Assembly (NCBI GenBank): GCA_029959555.1 | Contig: JASCPI010000040.1 | Coordinates: 1 to 47,759 of the forward strand | Reading direction: 5' to 3' | From: Lysobacteraceae bacterium PS02065 | GTDB taxonomy: Bacteria; Pseudomonadota; Gammaproteobacteria; Xanthomonadales; Rhodanobacteraceae | Length of the DNA stretch: 47,759 bases | Shown: positions 9,895 to 18,133 of the stretch, piece by piece | Layout: every line of letters starts with the position of its first letter | Position numbering within the stretch: the first letter of the stretch is position 1 | The notes under the pieces: generated by a model | The model's database searches: none | What the model was told of the DNA's origin: nothing | Seen by the model: only the letters and a program-made list of their open reading frames with translations | Made by a program: the position numbers and the translations under genes

Positions 9895-9922
9895 TAAGAC
9901 CGCGCCGGCCGGAAAAAGTTTC
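9895..9922 (-). promoter_or_regulatory. RpoE-type autoregulatory promoter of rpoE
   Basis: The minus strand reads GAAACTT, 15 bases, then GTCTTA. This fits the AlgU/RpoE pattern (GAACTT, about 16 bases, TCTRA), apart from an extra A in the -35 element. It lies about 50 bases ahead of the rpoE start, in the 119-base gap after the GGDEF-EAL gene. Autoregulation of this operon is established in related bacteria; here it is inferred from the motif. Confidence 0.65.
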
Positions 9923-9967
9923 GTCGATGTTAAGAGCCCGGTCGGGACATCGTCCGGCCGAGGGGAT

Positions 9968-12565
9968 TCAGGCACCCTGCCCCGGAGCGACCACGCCCTG
10001 GAACAGGCGCTCGCGTTCGGCCAGGAGGTTCTCGAGGCTCGCACCCGGCAACGGGCGGCAGAACAGGTAGCCCTGCAGCACCTCGCAGCCGAGTGCGCGC
10101 AGGAAATCGAGGTGCGCCTCGATTTCCACACCCTCGGCGACGACGGCCCGGTTGAGATTGTGCGCCATTCCGATGGTCGCCTGCACGATGGCCTCGTCGT
10201 CGGGGTCGACGCCGATGTTGCGCACGAAGGCCTGGTCGATCTTGATGCGATCGGCCGGGAAGCGCTTGATGTAGTCGAGCGAGGACTGACCAGTGCCGAA
10301 ATCGTCGATCGAGATCTGGCAACCGAGCTCGCGCAGGGCTTGCAGCGTCTCGAGCAGGTTGGGGATCGATTTGACGCTGATGCTTTCGGTGACCTCGAGA
10401 TCGAGCAGGTGCGCCGGCAGCCCGGTCTCCTCGAGCACATCGGCGACCAGCTGCACCAGGTTCGGCTGACGCAACTGAAGCGGCGAGAGGTTGACGCTGA
10501 TGCGCAACGGCAGCTGGAACTGCACCTGCCAGCGACGTGCATCGGCGCAGGCGGCGCGCAGCACCCACTCGCCGATGCCGATGATGAGGCCGGTCTCCTC
10601 GGCGAGCGGGATGAAGAATCCGGGGCTGATCATGCCGAGCTCGGGATGCTCCCAGCGGATCAGCGCCTCCATGCCGACGATGTCCTCGCTGACCGCGTCG
10701 ACCTGCGGCTGGTAATACACGCGCAGCTCGCCGTTGCGTTCGGCCTGGCGCAGCTTGGCCTCGAGCGCGAGCCGCTGCTGGTGCGACTCCTCGGGCACGG
10801 CGACGTAGGCCTGGTAGTTGTTGCGGCCCATGCCCTTGGCCGTGTACATCGCGACGTCGGCGTGCTTGAGCAGGCGTTCCGCGGTGGTCGCATCATCGGG
10901 GTAGAAGCTCAGGCCGATGCTCGCGGTGATCTGCAGCTCGAGCCCGCCCGGCAGCGTCAGCGGCCCTTCCATGACACGCACGATCTTGTCGGCGATGCGC
11001 AGCACGTCCTCGCGCTGGACGATGTGACGCAGGATCATCGTGAACTCGTCGCCCGCGTAGCGCGCGACCGAGTCCGACGCACGCACGCTCGCGCGCAGGC
11101 GCCGAGCCACCGCCACGAGCACGTGGTCGCCGACGTTGTGGCCGAGCGAGTCGTTGACGTTCTTGAAGCGGTCGAGGTCGACGAACAGCACCGCGAACAT
11201 CTCGCCGGTGCGGTGCGCTTCCTGGATCGTCGATTCGAGGCGGTCGTTGAACAGCAGCCGGTTCGGCAGGCCGGTCAGTGAATCCTGCAGGCCACGGACG
11301 CGGCCCTGTTCGCGGGCACGACGCAATTCGAGATCGAGCGCGAGGCGCTGCGCGACGATGCGCAGGCCGTCGAGGATGGGCCCCGGCGTCGGCAACGGCT
11401 CGCGTCGCGCCATCAGGAGCCCGCCGAGCCCGACACGACGCTCGTCCTGCAGCGGCAGTCCGAGCACGCACTCGAAGCGCCGCTCACGCGTGAAGCCGTC
11501 CTCGGGACTGAGACGCCAGGCATCGACGAGCTGGACGACCTCTTCGCCATCGAGCACATGCCGCAGCATCGACTGACGCAGCGGATCGGGACTGTCGTCG
11601 CTCGGACTGAAACGATGGTAGACGACGAGCGGCTGCACCTCGCCGGCGAGATCCGCTCGCGAGGACACCAGCGCGACGAAATCGAGCGCGAGCCAGTCGA
11701 CGAGGCTGCGCACGATCGCATTGAGGCCTTCGTCTCCGCTGCCCGTGCCGACCATGCCCGACAGCACGGCGAGCATCTGCTGGTGGCGCGCGAGTTCGCC
11801 GAGCTCGCGGAACGTGTAGAAATGCACGAGCCGGCCGTCCTGTACGGCCAGCTGGACCTGCACGTCGACGGCGTAGGTGCCGCCGTCGGCGCGTGGCTTC
11901 TGCGCGCGGTAGGTCACGCTGCCTTCGCGCGCGAGACGCTGGTTCAGCGCGGTGCGCTGCTCGGGGGAGAGCGTGGCGTCGTAGCTGTCGACGCGGGCAC
12001 CGAGCAGTTGCACGCGGGCGTAACCGCTCCGTTGCACGAAGGCCGCGTTCACGTCGATGAGGCGACCGTTCTTGGGATCCACGAGCGCCAGTTCGTCCAC
12101 GCTGCCGTCGAAGGCGAACTGGTAACGATCCTCCGCGCCTGTGGTGGTCGCCTGCCGCGGGCTCCCCGGGCGCTTGTCGAGCAAGGCGTGGATGCGCGCG
12201 AGCGCCTCGGCAGGATTGACCGGGCTCGTGATCCATTCGACGACACCGGGCGGGAGCTGGTCGCCACGCCAGGCAGGCTCGCCCGGCGAGGATGCGAGGA
12301 TGCCGATGACGGGGATGCGCTCGGTCGGCGAGAGTTCGCGCAGCTCGGCGCAGAAGGCCACCGCATCCGCCGCCGCACCGATGAACTCGAGCACGACGAG
12401 GTCGATCTGCGGGTCCTGTTCGAGGAAGGCGCGTGCCTGGCCGATGTCCTTGGCCGTGTAGATCGCATCGAATTCCTGCGCATCGAGCGCATCGAACAGC
12501 GTGCGCCTGTCGTCACGGTCGGTCGCGACGATGAGGACTGCGCCCTTGCCGGCGTCATGCGTCAT
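9968..12565 (-). CDS. Receiver-like/PAS/GAF/GGDEF/EAL cyclic-di-GMP protein
   Basis: Soluble signalling protein of 865 residues. Order: receiver-like domain (about 5-135), PAS (about 150-260), GAF (about 280-420), GGDEF (about 435-600) and EAL (about 610-860). The GGDEF motif reads AGDEF, with an RxxD inhibitory site (RASD) five residues before it. The EAL domain keeps EALIRW, SVNLSP, LEVTES, DDFGTG, IKIDQAF, AEGVE and QGYLF, so phosphodiesterase activity is likely; cyclase activity is possible. The receiver has Glu60 where the phosphorylated Asp should be, and Ser for the conserved Lys. Its ATG overlaps the stop of the preceding gene as TGATG. Confidence 0.9.
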   Translation of the reverse strand: MTHDAGKGAVLIVATDRDDRRTLFDALDAQEFDAIYTAKDIGQARAFLEQDPQIDLVVLEFIGAAADAVAFCAELRELSPTERIPVIGILASSPGEPAWRGDQLPPGVVEWITSPVNPAEALARIHALLDKRPGSPRQATTTGAEDRYQFAFDGSVDELALVDPKNGRLIDVNAAFVQRSGYARVQLLGARVDSYDATLSPEQRTALNQRLAREGSVTYRAQKPRADGGTYAVDVQVQLAVQDGRLVHFYTFRELGELARHQQMLAVLSGMVGTGSGDEGLNAIVRSLVDWLALDFVALVSSRADLAGEVQPLVVYHRFSPSDDSPDPLRQSMLRHVLDGEEVVQLVDAWRLSPEDGFTRERRFECVLGLPLQDERRVGLGGLLMARREPLPTPGPILDGLRIVAQRLALDLELRRAREQGRVRGLQDSLTGLPNRLLFNDRLESTIQEAHRTGEMFAVLFVDLDRFKNVNDSLGHNVGDHVLVAVARRLRASVRASDSVARYAGDEFTMILRHIVQREDVLRIADKIVRVMEGPLTLPGGLELQITASIGLSFYPDDATTAERLLKHADVAMYTAKGMGRNNYQAYVAVPEESHQQRLALEAKLRQAERNGELRVYYQPQVDAVSEDIVGMEALIRWEHPELGMISPGFFIPLAEETGLIIGIGEWVLRAACADARRWQVQFQLPLRISVNLSPLQLRQPNLVQLVADVLEETGLPAHLLDLEVTESISVKSIPNLLETLQALRELGCQISIDDFGTGQSSLDYIKRFPADRIKIDQAFVRNIGVDPDDEAIVQATIGMAHNLNRAVVAEGVEIEAHLDFLRALGCEVLQGYLFCRPLPGASLENLLAERERLFQGVVAPGQGA

Positions 12566-13053
12566 CAGAACACCCACCGTCCGTCGCGAAGGCGCGGATG
12601 CGGCGTGTCGCCCGTCGCCCCGCCGAGACGCTCGACGAGGCCGTCGAGTTCGTCGGGGATCTCGAGCGAGCTCGCCACGAACAGGAGCTTGCGCTCGTTG
12701 CCGGTACGGATGCGTGCGATGCGCCGCAGCAGCGAGGTCGCAGGGGGCCTGAGCTGGTCCTCGAAGCCGGTGAACAGGTAAACGCCGAACTGCACGCTCT
12801 GCAACACGAAGCGCAGCGCATCCGCGAGGCGCTTCGAGCCCGGCACGTGGACATCGGCTTCACGCAGCGAGGCGATGCCCGTGTCGGGGGTCCACAGGTA
12901 GACCGACTGGCCCGTACGCACCGCGATCTGCTGGAACTGGGCCAGCGTGTCGGCGATGTTGCGCGACTCCAGGCCGAGCAGGTTCCCCTCCGCGCGCAGC
13001 ATCTGCTCGAAGAGTTTCGGCGTGACCAGCAGGTCTTTGGTTTCGCGCGACAC
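12565..13053 (-). CDS. Unknown protein coupled to the GGDEF-EAL gene, resembling the N-domain of Ycf46-type AAA proteins
   Basis: Protein of 162 residues with no signal peptide or membrane segment. The GTG at 13053 follows GGAGG at 6 bases; an ATG at 13119 has no ribosome-binding site, so GTG is preferred. The layout recalls the nucleotidyl-chain-free N-terminal domain of Ycf46-like AAA ATPases: a strand VYLWTPDTG, then FGVYLFTGFEDQL, a helix with SLLRRIARI, then KLLFVASSLEIPDELDGL. No Walker motifs follow, so it would be a stand-alone domain. The family match is from memory of the pattern and is tentative. Stop-start overlap TGATG suggests it works with the cyclic-di-GMP protein. Confidence 0.6.
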   Translation of the reverse strand: MSRETKDLLVTPKLFEQMLRAEGNLLGLESRNIADTLAQFQQIAVRTGQSVYLWTPDTGIASLREADVHVPGSKRLADALRFVLQSVQFGVYLFTGFEDQLRPPATSLLRRIARIRTGNERKLLFVASSLEIPDELDGLVERLGGATGDTPHPRLRDGRWVF

Positions 13054-13170
13054 GTCGCCCCTCCGGCCCCGCGGCGCGGGAACCGACCAACGATATCCGT
13101 ACGCGGCCGCATTGACCATCGCGGCAGCTTGCCCGGATCATAGCCTGATCCATCCCTTCAGGAGCCAGCC

Positions 13171-15222
13171 ATGTTCGAAGGACTCCGCTTCAGGCATTGG
13201 CGCAGCGATCGCGACGCCGACGGCATCGTCGTGCTGACGCTCGATCGCGAGGGCAGCTCGGTCAACACGTTCGCGCGTGCGGTGCTCGACGAACTCGCCG
13301 AGATCACCGAACGACTGTCGTTCGAGACGCCGCGCGGCCTCGTGATCCGTTCGGGCAAGGACGCCGGCTTCATCGCCGGCGCCGACATCCGCGAATTCGA
13401 GGGCTTCGGCCGCAACGGCACCGTGCTCGACGCGGTCACGAATGGCCAGAAAGTGCTGCAGTCGATCGCGAAGCTGCGCTGCCCGACCGTGGCGGCGATC
13501 CACGGCCACTGCATGGGCGGCGGTACCGAGCTCGCGCTGGCTTGCCGCTACCGTGTCGCGAGCAATGCGCCGTCGACGCGCATCGGCCTGCCCGAGGTCA
13601 AGCTCGGCATCTTCCCGGGCTGGGGCGGCAGCGCCCGCCTGCCCTATCTCGTCGGCGCGCCGAAGGCGCTCGAGTTCATGCTGAGTGGCCGCACGGCCTC
13701 GGCAGAGAATGCGCGTTCGATGGGCCTGGTCGACGCCGTGACGACGCCGGAGGGTCTCGTCGAGCGTGCCAAGGAGATCATCCGTCATCCACCCGTGCGT
13801 CCGCTGGCGCAGCGCGCGACGGCGTGGGCGACCAACCTGTGGCCGGTGCGCCAGGTGCTCGCGCCGATGGTGCGCAAGCAGACGGCCGCGAAGGCACGGC
13901 CGGAGCACTATCCGGCTCCGTTCTCGCTGATCGAGACCTGGCGTCGAGGCGGTTCGCTGAGCCAGCGCCTGCGCAACGAAGCGCGCGCCGTGGCCAAGCT
14001 CGCGACGACGCCGACCGCGCGCAACCTGATCCGCGTGTTCTTCCTGCAGGAGCGCCTCAAGGGCCTCGGCAGCGGCATCGACCACGGCATCCGCAAGGTC
14101 CATGTCGTCGGCGCCGGCGTCATGGGCGGCGACATCGCGGCGTGGTCGGCGCTGCGCGGTTTCGACGTGACCCTGCAGGATCGCGAACTCAAGTACGTGC
14201 AACCCGCGCTCGACCGCGCGCGCGAGCTGTTCACGAAGAAGCTCAAGACCCCGCAGCGCGTCGATCCCGCGCTCGCGAGGCTCAAGGCCGATGTCGAGGG
14301 TCGCGGCGTTGCCGAGGCCGACCTGCTCATCGAGGCGATCTTCGAGAACGCCGAGGCCAAGGAGGCGCTGTACCGCCAGGCCGAGCCGTCGATGAAGCCC
14401 GACGCGCTGCTCGCCTCGAACACCTCGAGCATCCCGCTCGACGAACTGCGCGGTGCGGTGGCGAGTCCGGGCCGTTTCCTCGGCCTGCACTACTTCAATC
14501 CGGTCGCGCTGATGCCGCTGGTCGAGATCGTGCGCCACGACGGGCTCGATCCGGGCGTGGAAAAGCGCGCGCTCGCGTTCTGCAAGGCGCTCGACAAGCT
14601 GCCCGTGCCGGTGAAGGGCACGCCGGGCTTCCTCGTCAACCGCATCCTCATGCCGTACATGCTCGAGGCCGTGCGCCTCTACGGCGAAGGCGTGCCGGGC
14701 CCCGTGCTCGACAAGGCCGCGAAGAAGTTCGGCATGCCGATGGGCCCGATCGAGCTCGCCGACACGGTCGGCCTCGACGTCGCCGCCTCGGTCGGACGCG
14801 AGCTCGGCCCGTTCCTCGGCCTCGAGATCCCGTCGGGCATGGAAGCGCTGCTCGCCTCGGGCAAGCGTGGCAAGAAGGACGGCGAAGGCTTTTATCGCTG
14901 GGAGAACGGCAAGCCGGTCAAGCCCGAGGTCGATCCGCAGTACACCGCGCCGTCCGACATCGAGGACCGCATGATCCTGCCGATGCTCAACGAATCGGTC
15001 GCCTGCCTGCACGACGGCGTCGTCGACGATGCCGAGCTCTGCGATGCGGGCGTGATCTTCGGCACGGGCTTCGCACCGTTCCGCGGCGGCCCGATCCAGC
15101 ACATCCGCGACACCGGCGCGGACGCGCTCAAGGCACGCCTCGAGCTGCTGCAGAAGCGCTACGGCGACCGCTTCACGCCGCGGCCGGGCTGGGACAGCGC
15201 GCTGCTGCGCCCGCAGGGCTGA
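13171..15222 (+). CDS. fadJ: Fused enoyl-CoA hydratase / 3-hydroxyacyl-CoA dehydrogenase (FadB/FadJ type)
   Basis: Bifunctional beta-oxidation alpha subunit of 683 residues (FadJ about 714). The N-terminal crotonase domain has the oxyanion-hole region FIAGADIREF and catalytic Glu120 (GGTELALAC) and Glu142 (LPEVKLGIFPGWGG). The NAD-binding motif GAGVMGGDIA starts near 314, and the dehydrogenase catalytic His lies in LHYFNPVALMPLVEI. A CAGGAG ribosome-binding site precedes the ATG. The thiolase partner (FadA/FadI) is not in this window. FadB versus FadJ cannot be settled from sequence alone. Confidence 0.9.
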   Translation: MFEGLRFRHWRSDRDADGIVVLTLDREGSSVNTFARAVLDELAEITERLSFETPRGLVIRSGKDAGFIAGADIREFEGFGRNGTVLDAVTNGQKVLQSIAKLRCPTVAAIHGHCMGGGTELALACRYRVASNAPSTRIGLPEVKLGIFPGWGGSARLPYLVGAPKALEFMLSGRTASAENARSMGLVDAVTTPEGLVERAKEIIRHPPVRPLAQRATAWATNLWPVRQVLAPMVRKQTAAKARPEHYPAPFSLIETWRRGGSLSQRLRNEARAVAKLATTPTARNLIRVFFLQERLKGLGSGIDHGIRKVHVVGAGVMGGDIAAWSALRGFDVTLQDRELKYVQPALDRARELFTKKLKTPQRVDPALARLKADVEGRGVAEADLLIEAIFENAEAKEALYRQAEPSMKPDALLASNTSSIPLDELRGAVASPGRFLGLHYFNPVALMPLVEIVRHDGLDPGVEKRALAFCKALDKLPVPVKGTPGFLVNRILMPYMLEAVRLYGEGVPGPVLDKAAKKFGMPMGPIELADTVGLDVAASVGRELGPFLGLEIPSGMEALLASGKRGKKDGEGFYRWENGKPVKPEVDPQYTAPSDIEDRMILPMLNESVACLHDGVVDDAELCDAGVIFGTGFAPFRGGPIQHIRDTGADALKARLELLQKRYGDRFTPRPGWDSALLRPQG

Positions 15223-15234
15223 CGACGACGAACG

Positions 15235-15263
15235 ACGCGCGCCGGCTCAGCTGCGGCGCGCGT
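15235..15263. terminator. Possible bidirectional stem at the fadJ/panE junction
   Basis: Arms ACGCGCGCC (15235-15243) and GGCGCGCGT (15255-15263) form a 9-bp GC stem around an 11-base loop that includes the panE stop. The convergent position suggests a shared terminator. No U-run follows on either strand, so the call is weak. Confidence 0.3.
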
Positions 15264-16167
15264 TCTCGTAGACGCGAAGGTTCGCGACCGCCGCCGCGAG
15301 CAGCGGAGCATCGACGTCACCGGCTTGTGCCCGCGCGAGCATGTCGCCGAGCACGTGCTCGACCTCGGTGCGCGAGCCGCGCTCGAGGTCACGCAGCATC
15401 GAGGCCTTGAGCGGCGAGGAAGGCGCCGTGAGGATGGCCCTTCCCTCTTCGAGCGCGCCGGCATCCTGGGCGTAGCCGTGGCGGCTCGCGGTCTCGCAGC
15501 ATTCGTCGTACAGGCGCAGGATCAGCGCCGCGCCACCCGGCACGGCCTCGATCGCGCCGATCGATCCGCGCAGCAGCGTGGTGATGCCGGCCAGCGTCGC
15601 GAGGAACGCGAACTTGCGCCACATCGAGGCGAGCACATCGGGACTCTCGGCCACTTCGACCGGAACCGCGAGCAAGGCCTCGCGGATCGTCGCCGGCAAC
15701 GGATGCGCGGCCGGGTCGCGGCTGCCGAACGTCAGGCGATCGATCGCACCGGTCTGGCGGATCGCCCCTTCGGCGTCGAGCGTCACCGAGATGTGGCAGA
15801 GCCCGCCCAGCACGCGCTCCGCGCCGAAGCGCGCATCGAGTGCCTCGAGATGGTGCAGGCCGTTGAGCAGTGGCAGCACGCGCGTCGACGGTCCGACCGC
15901 GGGCGCGATCGCCTCGATCGAAGCCTCGAGGTCGTAGGCTTTGCACGACAGCAGCACGAGGTCGAACGCGGCACCGTCGGGCACGCGCACGAGCGTCTTC
16001 ACGGGCGCGGCGAACGCGCCGCCGCTGCGATGCACGCGCAGGCCGTCGCGTGCGAGCGCCGCCGCACGCGCCTCGCGCACGAGGAACGTGACGTCGAGGC
16101 CCGCGTCGAGGAAACGACTGCCGAAGTATCCGCCGGTCGCGCCGGCGCCGAGGACCAGCGTGCGCAT
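15247..16167 (-). CDS. panE: 2-dehydropantoate 2-reductase
   Basis: NADPH-dependent ketopantoate reductase of the pantothenate (CoA) pathway, 306 residues. The Rossmann motif GAGATG lies at 7-12. The lysine in LLSCKAYDLE and the second lysine in MWRKFAFLATLAG match the active site, and TEVEHVLG corresponds to the conserved acidic loop near the C-terminus. The start at 16167 overlaps the pilZ stop (TGATG), so it ends the fab-holB-pilZ operon. PanE-like paralogues exist, so the substrate is inferred. Confidence 0.85.
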   Translation of the reverse strand: MRTLVLGAGATGGYFGSRFLDAGLDVTFLVREARAAALARDGLRVHRSGGAFAAPVKTLVRVPDGAAFDLVLLSCKAYDLEASIEAIAPAVGPSTRVLPLLNGLHHLEALDARFGAERVLGGLCHISVTLDAEGAIRQTGAIDRLTFGSRDPAAHPLPATIREALLAVPVEVAESPDVLASMWRKFAFLATLAGITTLLRGSIGAIEAVPGGAALILRLYDECCETASRHGYAQDAGALEEGRAILTAPSSPLKASMLRDLERGSRTEVEHVLGDMLARAQAGDVDAPLLAAAVANLRVYENARRS

Positions 16168-16532
16168 CACATCGTATGGGTCGGGCGTTCCTGGCCGAGG
16201 ATGCCGGCGAGGATGGTCTCGATCTTCGTGCGCGCGGCCTCGCCGTCGCTGGACTCGTTGAACTGCACGCCGATGCCGGCCGTGCGGTTGCCCTGCGCGC
16301 CCGGCGGCGTGATCCAGACGACCTTGCCGGCGACCGGCAGGCGGTCCTTCTCGTCCATCAGCGACAACAGGATGAACACCTCGTCGCCCGGGTTGTAGCG
16401 CTTGGTCGTCGGCACGAACAGGCCGCCGCCCTTCACGAACGGCATGTAGGCGTTGTAGAGCGCACCCTTGTCCTTGATCGCGAGCGACAGGATGCCCTGG
16501 CGCGGCATGCCGCCGCCGGCAGGTGTGGACAT
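16167..16532 (-). CDS. pilZ: Type IV pilus protein PilZ
   Basis: Small PilZ-domain protein of 121 residues needed for type IV pilus biogenesis in relatives. The barrel pattern is visible: YNAYMPFVKGGGLFVPTTK, GDEVFILLSL, GKVVWITPPG and AGIGVQF. The cyclic-di-GMP-binding RxxxR and (D/N)xSxxG motifs are missing, as in canonical PilZ. It starts 3 bases after holB, the usual tmk-holB-pilZ order of Xanthomonads. Confidence 0.93.
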   Translation of the reverse strand: MSTPAGGGMPRQGILSLAIKDKGALYNAYMPFVKGGGLFVPTTKRYNPGDEVFILLSLMDEKDRLPVAGKVVWITPPGAQGNRTAGIGVQFNESSDGEAARTKIETILAGILGQERPTHTM

Positions 16533-16535
16533 GGG

Positions 16536-17501
16536 TCAGTTTCTCCTTGGCGCCTGCCACGCATGCAGCAGGTCGAGGACGACCAGCTCGCTGCGCACCG
16601 GTGTGTTGAGAAGCTCGCGGGCCTTGTTGGCCGCCGCGAACCACGTGGCTAGCTTCGGGATTTCGTCGGATGCGGTCAAGCCGAGCACGCCGCGTTCGCC
16701 GCGCGCGAGGCGCAGGCCTTCGTCGCGCGCGAGCACGGCCGCGTGCCAGAGGCGCTCGGCGGGACGGTCGGCGGTCCAGGCTTCGGCGACCGCGAGTGCG
16801 CTCGCGCGTGATCCGCGCAGGCTGGCGAGGTCCTTCGCGCAGGCTGCGCGCAAGGCGAGCGTGTCGTCGCCGCAGGCCTCGAGCGCGCGTCCGGGATTGC
16901 CGAGCATCGCGTCGAGGGCCTCGTCGGCGCGCGCGGCAGCGATGCCTTGCGCGGCCAGCCAGGCACGTGCCTCGGCGCGCGGCGGCACACCGACCTCGAT
17001 GCGCTGGCAGCGGCTGCGGATCGTCGCCGGCAGGCGCGACAGGCGATCCGCGACGAGCACGATCACGGTCGACGCGGACGGCTCCTCGAGCGTCTTGAGC
17101 AGGCCGTTCGCGGCACTCGCGTTCATCGCGTCGGCCGGATCGATCACGGCGACCTGCAGGCCGCCGAACTGGCTGGCGAGCGCGAGCCGCTGCGACAGCA
17201 CGCGGATCTGCTCGATGACGATCTCGGTGCGCGGCTTGCCGTCGTCGCGCAGTTCGAACGTGACGTGCGCGCGATCGGGATGCGACCCCGCGGCGAGCAG
17301 CAGGCAGGCGCGGCACTGGCCGCAGGCATGGCCGTCGTCTTCGCGACGGTCGCACAGCGCCGCACGCACGAGCGCGTCGACGAGTACACGCTTGCCGAGT
17401 CCCGCAGGCCCCGCGACGAGCAGCGCATGCGGCAGGCGCCCGCCTTCGAGCCGCGCGGCCAGCGACGTCCATGCGGGCTGCAGCCACGGCGCGAGCGTCA
17501 T
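16536..17501 (-). CDS. holB: DNA polymerase III delta-prime subunit
   Basis: Clamp-loader subunit of 321 residues. A P-loop-like GPAGLGKR lies at about 31-38, a zinc cluster CGQCRAC plus an earlier Cys follows, then the sensor/arginine-finger motif RSRCQRIEV. The ATG at 17501 overlaps the tmk stop as ATGA. The open frame continues upstream, but that extension lies over tmk and has no similarity to HolB. E. coli delta-prime has lost its P-loop lysine, whereas this one has GK. Confidence 0.92.
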   Translation of the reverse strand: MTLAPWLQPAWTSLAARLEGGRLPHALLVAGPAGLGKRVLVDALVRAALCDRREDDGHACGQCRACLLLAAGSHPDRAHVTFELRDDGKPRTEIVIEQIRVLSQRLALASQFGGLQVAVIDPADAMNASAANGLLKTLEEPSASTVIVLVADRLSRLPATIRSRCQRIEVGVPPRAEARAWLAAQGIAAARADEALDAMLGNPGRALEACGDDTLALRAACAKDLASLRGSRASALAVAEAWTADRPAERLWHAAVLARDEGLRLARGERGVLGLTASDEIPKLATWFAAANKARELLNTPVRSELVVLDLLHAWQAPRRN

Positions 17502-18133
17502 GCCCTGCCCTCCGCGGCGACGAACGCGTCGATCGCGGCGAGCGCATCGTCGCGCACGCTGGTGACGTCGCGGCTTGCGTCGATGACGCGGAAGCGCGCG
17601 GGATCGGCGGCCGCGCGTGCGCGGTACGCGGCCCGCACACGCTCGAAGAACGTGGCCTGCTCGCCTTCGATACGGTCCTGCGCGCCACGCTGCGCGGCGC
17701 GCGCGAGGCCTTGCTCGACCGGCAGGTCGAGCAGCAGGGTCAGATCGGGGCGCAGGCCGTCGGCGGCCCAGCGCTCGAGCTCGGCGATGCGCTCGCCGGG
17801 CTGGCCACGGCCACCGCCCTGGTAGGCGTGGCTCGCGTCGGTGAAGCGATCCGAGAGCACCCATCGCCCGGCCGCGAGCGCAGGACGGATGCGCTCGCGC
17901 ACGAGTTGCGCACGCGCTGCGAACATCAGCAGCAGCTCGCTCTCGGCACAGACCGGGCCGAGCGAAGGATCGAGCACGAGCTGGCGCACGGCTTCGCCGA
18001 ACGCGGTGCCGCCCGGCTCACGCGTCACCTCGAGCGTGATGCCGTGGGATTCGAGGCGCGCGCGCACGCTGTCGAGCACGGTGCTCTTGCCCGCGCCCTC
18101 GCCGCCCTCGATCGTGACGAGGCGTCCGCTCAT
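17498..18133 (-). CDS. tmk: Thymidylate kinase
   Basis: Converts dTMP to dTDP, 211 residues, full length. The P-loop EGGEGAGKST lies near 9-18, and SDRFTDASHAYQGGGRG covers the DR motif and substrate lid region. It overlaps mltG upstream and holB downstream by 4 bases each (ATGA), so it is part of a tightly coupled operon. Confidence 0.97.
   Translation of the reverse strand: MSGRLVTIEGGEGAGKSTVLDSVRARLESHGITLEVTREPGGTAFGEAVRQLVLDPSLGPVCAESELLLMFAARAQLVRERIRPALAAGRWVLSDRFTDASHAYQGGGRGQPGERIAELERWAADGLRPDLTLLLDLPVEQGLARAAQRGAQDRIEGEQATFFERVRAAYRARAAADPARFRVIDASRDVTSVRDDALAAIDAFVAAEGRA

Noticed and set aside
13054..13119. ATG at 13119 as start of the gene ahead of the GGDEF-EAL protein
   Set aside because: No ribosome-binding site precedes it, while the GTG at 13053 has GGAGG at 6 bases.
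15247..17688. Single long minus-strand open frame spanning panE, pilZ and most of holB
   Set aside because: Only the part below 16167 encodes a recognisable protein (PanE). The rest is low-complexity Arg-rich translation in another frame of pilZ and holB.
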